DNA of 64,000 bases from Perognathus longimembris pacificus (taxonomy: Eukaryota > Chordata > Mammalia > Rodentia > Heteromyidae): positions 20,029,360 to 20,093,359 of the forward strand of contig NC_063167.1 of assembly GCF_023159225.1 (NCBI RefSeq). The letters run 5' to 3'. Numbering within the stretch: the first letter of the stretch is position 1; every line of letters begins with the position of its first letter. The notes under the pieces were generated by a model that saw nothing but the letters and a program-made list of their open reading frames with translations, had not been told where the DNA came from and did no database searches. Shown in pieces: positions 45,042 through 53,900 of the stretch. A program made the position numbers and the translations under genes.

Positions 45042-45236
45042 TACAGGCCCTTGGTAGCAAAATTGAAAACTGCTCAGCTTAAACAGTACCACTTCTGGCA
45101 GTGTGAGAAGGGTACCACCACTGCTCATGTAGGGGACCTTCAGAGCAAGTCCTTCACCAGAAAAACAGGAAGTGAAGCTAAGGTTTTCCCAAAATGCACC
45201 TGTGCAATCCTGAACCTCATCACCAAAGTTACAGGT
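45042..45236. other. Unassigned unique segment between SINEs
   Basis: About 190 bases resemble neither SINE family. They are open on both strands (+ frame includes CEKGTTTAHVGDLQSK). I do not recognise the sequence; it could be an old retrocopy fragment or ancient repeat. Confidence 0.4.
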
Positions 45237-45435
45237 GCTGGCAGGCACTGGTGGCTCACACCTGTAATCCTAGCTACTCAGGAGGCTGAGATCTGAGGAT
45301 TGCTAATCAAAGCCAGTCTGGGCAAGAAAAGTTAGTGAGACTTATCTCCAATTAACCACCAAAAAGCCAGAAAAGGATATGTGATTCAAGTGGCAGAACA
45401 CTAGCCTTGAGCACCCAGGTCCTGAGTTCAGGCAC
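45237..45435 (+). repeat. B1-plus-Geo composite SINE
   Basis: ggcaggcactggtggctcac opens the B1-like half; agccttgagcacccaggtcc is the Geo end. An ID-like monomer follows at about 45,490-45,555. Confidence 0.75.
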
Positions 45436-45580
45436 ACCTACCCACCCCTCCAAGTACTGCAAAACAGGAGGTAGCCAACCCTTAATTCCAGAAGGCTGGG
45501 GGTGTAGTTCAAGTGGTAGAGCATTGGTCTGGCAAGCTGGAGGGCCAAAAACAAAACCAGACAAAATGCAAAAACGAATT

Positions 45581-45747
45581 CCATATACATGAAGCCCTGG
45601 GTTCGATTCCCCAGCACCACATATATAGAAAACGGCCAGAAGTGGCGGTGTGGCTCAAGTGGCAGAGTGCTAGCCTTGAGCACAAAGAAGCCAGGGACAG
45701 TGCTCAGGCCCTGAGTCCAAGGCCCAGGACTGGCAAACAAAAAACAA
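45581..45747 (+). repeat. 5'-truncated IDL-Geo SINE
   Basis: Begins inside the left monomer (atatacatgaagccctgg) and runs to an A-rich tail. It is flanked by acgaattccat on both sides, so the truncation happened at insertion. Confidence 0.85.
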
Positions 45748-46066
45748 AAAACACGAATTCCATCGGGGAGAATGACACGGGTGTGGAGTGGTCAGTCCCA
45801 TTTTTCTCCTACGCTGACATCTTGCCTGTCTTCTTGCCCTTGTTCAGGTCCCAGGCTCCCGTGGTTGCCAGTGTCCGGCTTCGTAAAGGTGAATTTCCCT
45901 GGTGAACTAAAGAGCGGGATAAAGGGGGTGGACGACCTCGAGGGGGAGTCATGCCCAGCAAGCGGTTGGGGGCGCGGAAGGACCGGGTCTCGAGGGCAGG
46001 AGGCATTGGAGCGACGGACAGACACACACGGCCAGCCCGGAGTGGAAAGAACAGTTTATGCTGTGC

Positions 46067-46072
46067 TTTATT
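46067..46072 (-). promoter_or_regulatory. FAM229A: FAM229A polyadenylation signal
   Basis: AATAAA on the minus strand, 120 bases after the stop codon. A second copy of the surrounding aaaatgtgcatcatt sequence occurs at 46,098-46,112. Confidence 0.7.
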
Positions 46073-46191
46073 AAAATGTGCATCATTCTTTTATTTTAAA
46101 ATGTGCATCATTGTCTCGTGCTCGGCGCGTGCGACCTCGGCGTGGCGGGCCGCGGAGGGCCGCGGCGGGCCTCGTTCCGCCCGGCTCCCGC

Positions 46192-46294
46192 TCAGGTGGC
46201 GCGGGCCCGCGGGCTCCCGCCCATGGCCAGGTAGACGTCGATGGGCACGTGCAGCAGCGTCAGGCAGTGGCAGCCGGGGCAGCGACGCAGCGGC
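46192..46294 (-). CDS. FAM229A: FAM229A terminal coding exon
   Basis: Minus-strand acceptor CCCCAG|GCCG. It reads RPLRRCPGCHCLTLLHVP to SPRARAT and TGA (46,192-46,194), 103 bases. Confidence 0.9.
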
Positions 46295-46516
46295 CTGGGG
46301 AGAGCGCGCGGACAGGGCCGCTGAGGCCGGGGCCGGCCGGGGGGCGGGGGCGGGGCGGGCGGGGGCGTGGGCGGGGTGCGGCCCTCACCTGACGGGGTTG
46401 TGCTCAGTAGTGACCGGCTCCGGGCTGTCCTGGGCCTCGGGGGCGGCGGCAAGGCCAGGGGAGTCTCCGGCCTCAATGGGGAATCGTCGACCCTGCGGGG
46501 GCTCCTGGGCACTCAT
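46192..46516 (-). CDS. FAM229A: FAM229A, small FAM229-family protein
   Basis: Two coding exons on the minus strand, 46,389-46,516 and 46,192-46,294, split by a 94-base GT-AG intron, give 76 residues starting MSAQEPPQGRRFPIEAG and ending AMGGSPRARAT. The conserved family core is RRFPIEAGDS near the start and LRRCPGCHCLTLLHVPIDVY at the end; FAM229B shares both blocks. Molecular function is unknown. I chose the ATG at 46,514-46,516 because it aligns with the FAM229B start. The frame is open further upstream (ARRPAQRAPGLD precedes it), and I recall the annotated human protein as longer, so an upstream exon or start is possible. The gene sits head-to-head with TSSK3 in one CpG island. Confidence 0.88.
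46389..46516 (-). CDS. FAM229A: FAM229A exon carrying the MSAQ start
   Basis: 128 coding bases reading MSAQEPPQGRRFPIEAG to TEHNPV, with minus-strand donor CAG|GTGAGG splitting the next Arg. Confidence 0.85.
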
Positions 46517-47160
46517 GTCCAGGCCCGGGGCGCGCTGTGCGGGCCGCCGGGCGCCCCCTGGGCGGTGGTTCACCTGCCGGAGGCCGAGGCCGAGGCCCGT
46601 CCCAGGCTGGAAGCAGCTGCCCGAGCCCAGGCCGCGGGAGAACGCTCCGGTCCGTGCGGAGCCGGGCAGGTGTCTGCGGAGCTGCGGGGCCGAGGCCTCG
46701 AGTGGAAGGGCGGCATTGTGACCTCACAGAGCCCGTTCCTCGGCCGGGGAACCCGGGGCCATCCCGGCAGTTGGGGCGGACCTGAGCGGGGCCACAGGAC
46801 TCGGCCATGGCGTCTGGACGTCCCGGCCCGCGGGGGAGGCCGGAGGGGAGGCCGGGCCGCCGAGGCGCGGCCTCCACACGAGGGAGCCTGTCTACCCTGA
46901 ACCCCAGCACACAGTCCCAGCGCTCTCCCAGGCAGGGCCGGGCCCACCGGCCCGGAGCGGCGGGGACTGGGCCCGGCCAGGGCTGCTATGCCAGTGTGCC
47001 ATGTGCGGAGGGAAGGCAGGGCGACTGCCCATTTCAGCCAAGGGTCACACAGCATTTACATCACAATTGGGCTGGAGTTTTAAAATGTCTGACCCTCTCC
47101 TCCCCACCACCCGTGGCTGTGTCCGGACGGAGAATGTTCTAGCGCTGGAGGCGGCTGTGG

Positions 47161-47247
47161 ATGAAGTCCGTGGGAGGAAAAGGCGCAGGCCGAGGGCGAT
47201 GGTGGAGTAGTGCTGCCTCGCGGAGGCAGCATGAGCTGAGAGGGTGA
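47161..47247 (+). other. 28-codon upstream ORF before TSSK3
   Basis: ATG at 47,161 to TGA at 47,245-47,247, ending 19 bases before the TSSK3 ATG. Three shorter upstream ORFs also exist: 47,134-47,142, 47,199-47,210 and 47,231-47,239. Whether all lie in the mRNA depends on the unknown start site. Confidence 0.45.
47212..47230 (+). promoter_or_regulatory. TSSK3: Perfect hairpin in the TSSK3 leader
   Basis: GCTGCCTC-GCG-GAGGCAGC, an 8-base perfect stem with a 3-base loop, 36 bases before the TSSK3 ATG. It may slow scanning ribosomes if it is within the mRNA. Confidence 0.6.
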
Positions 47248-47266
47248 TAGGAAGGCGCTAGACAGC

Positions 47267-47411
47267 ATGGAGGAATTTCTGCTCTCCAATGGGTACCAGC
47301 TGGGCAAGACCATTGGGGAAGGGACCTACTCAAAAGTCAAAGAGGCATTTTCCAAGAAACACCAAAGAAAAGTGGCAATTAAAATTATAGACAAGATGGG
47401 AGGGCCAGAAG
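47267..47411 (+). CDS. TSSK3: TSSK3 exon 1
   Basis: 145 bases reading MEEFLLSNGYQLGKTIGEG to KIIDKMGGPE, with donor gtgagc splitting the next Glu. Confidence 0.97.
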
Positions 47412-48908
47412 GTGAGCTGGGATCTCCTTTGAGGGGGGCGGGGGAAGGGAAGAAAGGTGGGTGCTAGAAACATTCCATCTCCTTTAGTTGGGAGTCCCGG
47501 AAAGGAAGCCAGGCTATGGTCTGGGGGTGAGAAATAGAGGCATGTGGGAGTCCAACAGCACCAAAGATTAAGATTCATGGTGGGGGCTGGGGATATAGCC
47601 TAGTGGCAAAAGTGCCTGCCTCGGATACACGAGGCCCTAGGTTCGATTCCCCAGCACCACATATACAAAAAATGGCCAGAAGTGGTGCTGTGGCTCAAGT
47701 GGCAGAGTGCTAGCCTTGAGCGGGAAGAAGCCAGGGACAGTGCTCAGGCCCTGAGTCCAAGGCCCAGGACTGGCCAAAAAAAAAAAAGATTCATGGTGAA
47801 GAATACTGGGACTTCTATTCCAGGAGGGGCAAGACTGGCAGAGGCCACAGCTAGGGCTAGAGGAGGGCAGGACCCAGTGCTAAGACAGGTGGAGACGGGA
47901 AAGGAGGAGCTGGGGCTTCAGGAAAGAACTAGTCAATAGGCTGGTGGGAGGAGCTGGCTCTCTACTCTGGCAATTGGGCCTCCTGAGATTCCATCCTCCC
48001 ACCCCAACAATTTGATATCTGAAGTCTCAAGGACTGCTCCTGCTAATTAATCTCATAAGCTGGCAGGAAGCAGTTCCTATGACAATGTATTAACTACCCA
48101 AATAAATGTGAATATTCTTTGCAATGTTCAGGCTGTTAGGCACTTTTGAGACTACTAAGGAGGTAAAGGAACCACCAGCCATGGTGGGTGGTAAACCAAA
48201 GGCTGGAGGCAAAGTCAGGACTGACTCTCTCCTCCTGTTTCCTCAGAGTTTATCCAGAGATTCCTGCCCCGGGAGCTCCAGATCGTCCGTACCCTGGACC
48301 ACAAGAACATCATCCGGGTGTATGAGATGCTGGAGTCTGCCGATGGGAAGATCTACCTGGTGATGGAGCTGGCTGAGGGCGGGGATGTCTTTGACTGTGT
48401 GCTGAATGGGGGGCCACTGCCTGAGAGCCGGGCCAAGGCCCTCTTCCGCCAGATGGTCGAGGCCATCCGCTACTGCCATGGCTGTGGCGTGGCCCACCGG
48501 GACCTCAAATGTGAGAACGCCTTGTTGCAGGGCTTCAACCTGAAGTTGACTGACTTTGGCTTTGCCAAGGTGGTGCCCAAGTCACGCCGGGAGCTGAGTC
48601 AAACCTTCTGTGGCAGCACAGCCTATGCCGCCCCTGAGGTGCTGCAGGGTATTCCCCACGACAGCAAGAAGGGTGACGTGTGGAGCATGGGCGTGGTCCT
48701 GTATGTCATGCTCTGCGCCAGCCTACCTTTTGACGACACAGACATCCCCAGGATGCTGTGGCAGCAGCAGAAGGGAGTGTCCTTCCCCACTCACCTGGGA
48801 ATCTCCACCGAATGCCAGGACCTGCTCAAGCGGCTCCTGGAACCAGACATGCTCCTCCGGCCTTCAATTGAAGAAGTTGGTTGGCACCCATGGCTAGCAA
48901 GCAATTGA
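47267..48908 (+). CDS. TSSK3: TSSK3, testis-specific serine/threonine kinase 3 (complete)
   Basis: Two exons, 47,267-47,411 and 48,247-48,908, give 268 residues, the human length as I know it. It is an almost bare kinase domain of the CAMK-like TSSK family, acting in spermatids. Visible motifs are IGEGTYSKV (glycine loop, residues 17-25), VAIK with catalytic K39, E58 of helix C, HRDLKCEN with D134, DFG at 151-153, the activation-loop SQTFCGSTAYAAPE with T168 (the PDK1-type site), and DVWSMGVVLY. All key catalytic residues are present. The start is GACAGCATGG, with A at -3 and G at +4, a strong context. The downstream neighbour BSDC1 is convergent. The single intron is 835 bases and carries an IDL-Geo SINE. 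Confidence 0.97.
47584..47787 (+). repeat. IDL-Geo SINE in TSSK3 intron, GCGGGAAGAAG subfamily
   Basis: Full dimer with tcggatacacgaggccctag and gagcgggaagaagcc. Flanked by aagattcatggtg on both sides. Confidence 0.9.
48247..48908 (+). CDS. TSSK3: TSSK3 exon 2
   Basis: Acceptor ctcag, then 662 bases from EFIQRFLPREL to WHPWLASN and TGA (48,906-48,908). It holds the catalytic loop, DFG and APE motifs. Confidence 0.97.
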
Positions 48909-48932
48909 TAAAAGCAATGGCAAGTCCTCCCC

Positions 48933-48938
48933 AATAAA
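48933..48938 (+). promoter_or_regulatory. TSSK3: TSSK3 polyadenylation signal
   Basis: AATAAA 25 bases after the stop codon, implying a 3' untranslated region of only about 50 bases. Confidence 0.8.
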
Positions 48939-48955
48939 GTAGGGGGAGAAAGCAA

Positions 48956-49460
48956 ACCTAAAAACCTGCTTCTAAAATGGTGATATATATTTTTTTTTAC
49001 ATTTTAAGTTTACTTATCCTGAAACTAACCTGTACCTTCCCTAGATTTTACACCACTATTTCCCTGTAAAGATCTTCGTAAACCAAGGATCTCATTCACA
49101 ATTCCCTTTTATTATTAACAGCTGGCAAGTACTTTTCATACAGGTGCTTAAAGCTAATTAAATTAGAACTCAGAACCAGACGGGGAGGAGAGGAGACCAA
49201 TGACCGGAGCAGTTGGACCCACTGTTGTTGCTACAGCTTCCTTTCCAAATAAGAGCAGAAGTGATGGGAATGCAGAAAGCACCTCCTGCCTCCTCATCTT
49301 GGTAAGAGGCCTACTGAGGCCCCATCCCTTTCCATCCCAGAGGACAAGCTAAGTCTGAGGTAAGGTCAGGCCCCTGGCTCTGCCCCCACTTATTCCCCCA
49401 ACTCCAAGTGGGAAGCCCCTGCAGGGTGTGGCCATGGGGCATAGAAACAGATCCCGGGAC
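48956..49460. other. Gap between convergent TSSK3 and BSDC1 ends
   Basis: Unique sequence without a gene. A minus-strand AATAAA at about 49,108-49,113 is an alternative BSDC1 end. Confidence 0.5.
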
Positions 49461-49469
49461 ACCTTCCGG

Positions 49470-50921
49470 CTTCTGTTGAACTTCTTTAATGCTGTTATGG
49501 CAAGTCTGTAAAAGGTTCAAGACAAAGTTTTTTTTGTTTGTTTTTTTGTTCCTTTTTTACTTACAAAACTAACAGCTGTTAGAATCTTTTTTCTTTTTCT
49601 TTTTTAACCTTTTCCTGTTTTCTTTTCTTGGCTACAAAATACTCTGGGGAGATGCATTATAATTTAAAATATATAATATTGCACAACAACCAAAAAGTTA
49701 ATTAAACTAAGGAAGTAATTACAAAGAGAAAAACCCCATCCCATCAAAAGAAGGCTGAGCTTTCTCTCCACCCCCCCTTATGAAGGTCTGCAGTGAAGTG
49801 CCTACTATATTCTTGGCGCCCTCACGTGATCCCTTTAAATCGCTGGTGGACACACCAGCTTACAAACAACAATCATCAGGCAATACCATGAAGCACCAGG
49901 GGTCTCCAGGAATCCCGCAGCCCTCACTGCACCAACACAGGTTCAGCTTCACCAGAGTGGAGGGTAAGAGCCACAGGCTGACTGTCTTCAGAAGGATTAC
50001 CTCTGCAGAGCCTGCTAAGTCTCAGGACTTTCACCCAGGCCTGTTCCTTTGGAAGCAGAGGGCTGAGACAGAGAAGCCTTACCAGGGCTCTAAGTCCTCA
50101 CTTACTCACCAATTCGTACCGCTGGTAGCTACAGGGAGTCAAGGTAGGTAGCTGCTTGGCCTAGGTATCTTGCCAGGCAGCGCGCAGAAGCGCCTGAAGT
50201 GGTCCCCTCCCTTGGGGAGGGGGAGAGGATGCAAGAACATACTCTTGCAGTGGCACAGCTGGGCTAAGGACTTGGGTGCATCTGATGTAAAGAAGCCCTA
50301 GGAAGTGAGGTGACATCCCAGTGTGGGCTGGAGGAAAAGGAGGGGGTTAGGATTTGGTCTTAAGATTCTGAACCCCATGGAACTTTTCCCAAAGTGGAAA
50401 ATGCTTTGGGGGGAGATTCCCAAGAGAGGCACATTTCCCAGGGATAAGTGCCTCTTATCCACTGAGACAGGAGCAATTTGGCCACTAGCAGGTGGCTCGG
50501 CCCTCCTCTGCTTATGGACAGCCAGTGTTGTCTCAGCTTCCCTCAGGAGACAGGTGGCTCAACTGTCTCCACACAGAAGGGCTAGGGCTCACCCCTGGGG
50601 CTTCCCAGCAGGAGATCACGGGATCAGTGGGCATTCAGCAAGAAATGTAGGCTCTCCAGTGATAGGGTAGTGTCCTCTCCCTTAGGTGATCCTAAGGTTG
50701 GCACAAGTCAGATTTCTGGGTTTTAGATTTAAGAAAGCCCCTTCCCAGGTGTGATCAGAGGCCCACAGAGCAGTGGAGAGCCACCAGTATCTGTACTCAG
50801 AGCTCGGGATGGTAGAGGCCTCTGGAGGGACATTCTCAGTCGGCGTCTTCCAGGGCTTGGCTGAGATGAGCGAGGGAGGAGGAAGGTGCCGCAGGCAGGA
50901 GAGCAGCTTGCGTGGCTCCCC
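49470..50921 (-). other. BSDC1: BSDC1 3' untranslated region
   Basis: About 1.45 kb of SINE-free sequence follows the BSDC1 stop. An AU-rich stretch lies at 49,530-49,700, and ATTAAA on the minus strand at 49,485-49,490 is the most likely signal. The exact end is inferred; the next AATAAA is at about 49,108. Confidence 0.7.
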
Positions 50922-50954
50922 TCATTCCCAGTCCTCCCACTCTACATCTTCCAG
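50922..50954 (-). CDS. BSDC1: BSDC1 last coding exon
   Basis: 33 bases, LEDVEWEDWE and TGA (50,922-50,924), after minus-strand acceptor TTGCAG. Confidence 0.94.
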   Translation of the reverse strand: MEDVEWEDWE

Positions 50955-53900
50955 CTGCAAATGTGAGAGGATAATGGAAAACAAACACACTTACTCTTCT
51001 GAGTCAAGCCTGGACCCAACCTTCCCCTTGCTAAGCAAAGCCACCTTCATTCTAGATAGCTGACCCCAGCCCCTCACTCTGGGCCATAGCCTGGTCCTAC
51101 TGTGAAAGAGAACTCATGGCCTTCTGGACAATGTTGAACAATATCTGGGCAAGAATGAGGGAAGGGCTTGTTCTGTTTCATACCCAAAGTATGCCACCAG
51201 CCAAGTCTGGACACTACAAGGGGACCCTAAAGAACCAATCCCTTAAGTCACTCCCTTAAAGAGACCATGCCTCTGAAAGACAGCAAAGTTGAGGGTGTCT
51301 GTGACTAAAAGCAGGGTGTAGTGGATGCACATGCTCACAAGGTCTTCACCAGAGGCCAGCACCTTAGTGCTTGCCTTAAGTCTCTTTTCTCTTGCCTTGT
51401 TACTACTGGCCTATCAGCTCATCCCTGATGTGATGGGGCTGCAGAATGACTGTGACCAGGTATACTGCATGCCAAGCTGGGGTTTTTATTACACAGCCAG
51501 GGATCAAACCCAGGGCCTCAACAAATGCTAGGTAAGTGTTTTACAACTGGGCTGCATCCCTAACTCTACTTCTCAAGTTTTAAAGAGAGTTGCCAAAGGC
51601 ACAGAAGCTAGCAACTGCTCATATACCATGATCCAACACTATGGGCCTTCTCTGCTGGGTACAGTGAAGTCCTAGGTCCAAAATACTCTTGAATACAGGT
51701 CACTATTTCCTCTGAGGCTTTAGCTTCCCAACTGGAAACATTAGACCTTCACAGGTCTCTCTAATCTGCCCATAGGACAGAAGGAATCATATGATTTTTT
51801 TCTTCCTGTCAACCATGGGGCTTGAACTCAGGGCTTGAAAAGCTGTCTCTGAGCTCTTTTGCTCAAGGCTAGCACTCTACCATTTTGAGCCACAGCTCCA
51901 TTTGTTTTTTTAGTGGTTATTTGGAGCGAAGAGTCTCACGACTTTCCTGCCCAGGTTGGACTTTTGAACTATGGTCCTCAAACCTCAGGATCCAGAGTAT
52001 CTAGGATTATAGATGTGAGCCACCAGCACCTGGCCATATGATTCTTAAGTAATAATGGAAGTAACACATCTTGTCTAGACTGAAGGTTTAGTCTTGTCAC
52101 AAATTAGCTGTGGAAACCTTGGGCTGTTTTAGACTTTCATTTTAAAGACTCTCTCCATTGTAGGCAGTTGTCTAGTATGCATGAGGCTCTGGGTTCCATC
52201 CCTAACACTACAGTGAACAAATAATTCGTGCTTCATTCTGGGAGGTAGAAAAGAATAAAAGCAATTAAAGGATTAAGTTTAGTAACTGGGATGGGTTTTT
52301 TTGGGTGTGCATCACTAATGTCTACTGAGGGCTACTATAATAACCCAGTCACCATGCCTGGCCTGTTTACATGCATACCTCATTTTAACTTATACGTCAA
52401 GTATCAATTCCATGTATTGGACGAAGAAAGATCAAGTGAGTGATTTGCTGTCTATCACATTGGTCTTTTGTCTTAAAGGCAGGACCCTGCTGAGGCCCCA
52501 CATTTGAGGACCATAAGTCATAAGGTATGGGCAGGGCTCAGCATCTGTAGCTATATTTATCTATATTGAGACAGGGTCTTGTTATGTAGTCCAGGTTGGC
52601 TCTTGAGTTTATGCTTACAAGTGCTGAGATTACAGGTTTGTGCCACCATGCCCTGTGAAGTATCTAGGGCTTTTTTCTGTTGGTAGTGGGGCTTAAACTG
52701 AGGGCCTGGGTGTTGTCCCTGAGCTTTTGTGGTCAAGGCTAGCACTCCACCACTAGAGCCATATCTCCACTTCTGGCTTCTTGTGGTTAATTGAAGAAAA
52801 GAATCTCATGGACAATCCTGCCTGCCTGGCTTCAAACCACCATCCTCAGATCTCAGTCTCCTGAGTAGCTAGAATTACAGGTGTGAGTATCTGTATTTTT
52901 AAGTAATTCCTTGGGTGATTACAATACAAAGCTAAGGTCAAGGACTTTTCCATCCATCCACTTTTTTTTTTTTCTATTCCTGGGGCTTGAACTCAGGGCC
53001 TGGGCACTGTCCCTGGGCTTTTGCTCAAAGCTAGCACTCTTACCCCTTTTACTTCTGGCTTTTTCTGTTTATGTGGTACTGAGGAATCCAACCCAAGGCC
53101 TCGTGCATGCTAAGTAAGCACTTTACCACTAAGCCACATTCCCAGTCCTCCATCCACTGAAAAAAAGCAGAGCTGCTGCTGACAACTCTTGGGGGGGGAG
53201 GGGGAGGGAGGAGGGAGGGGCAGAGCATGAGGCCTCACCTTGATTCCTGTGCAGCCTGCCAGCTTATCCAAATGTAGGGATGTGCTCTGAGGGACCAGCT
53301 CAGTTTTATGGGAAGAGTCTTGGAGCTTGGTATCACTGGCCTGGCTTGCCCATGGCTGGCTGGGCTCACTTACCTCGCCAGAGGCGTCCACTTTGGAAAG
53401 TGCCATCTGTACTTCTTCTTCAGTCATGTCCAAGTCGAAGTCCTTCTCCCAGTCCTCACTTATGTCTGTGCTTGAGCCTGGAACCACAAACCACAGTGTA
53501 AAAGGCAGCACAGGACAGGAAGGGCATCCAAAGAGCTTTAGCTAGGGATGACAACAATATTTAATTTAAAACAGCTGACAGTACACAACACAGCTTTTCT
53601 GCTGTTCTCTTAGGGCCTTGCACTCATGAGCTTTCTTGCTCATAGCTGGTGCTCTACCATTTAAGCCATGCCTCCAGCCCTACAAGAATGGTTTATACGG
53701 ACTACTTTACTCTTGACTTAGTGATTTCACTTCTTGAAATCTAAGAAGTATTGATTCAGTTAAAAAAATTCTGCCAAAGGATTTTTACTATAGTGATACA
53801 TTGTAATGAAGAAAACTCAACCTGAATATCCATTAATAGGGAATAACAAAAATGGATAATACTTACCTGATAGAAAATAATATGGCTTTTTAAAGGGAGG

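Larger units (their letters stand above)
46100..47000. promoter_or_regulatory. CpG island shared by FAM229A and TSSK3
   Basis: Dense CpG across FAM229A and up to about 270 bases before the TSSK3 start codon. The two start codons are 751 bases apart and diverge, the layout of a bidirectional promoter. Confidence 0.8.
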
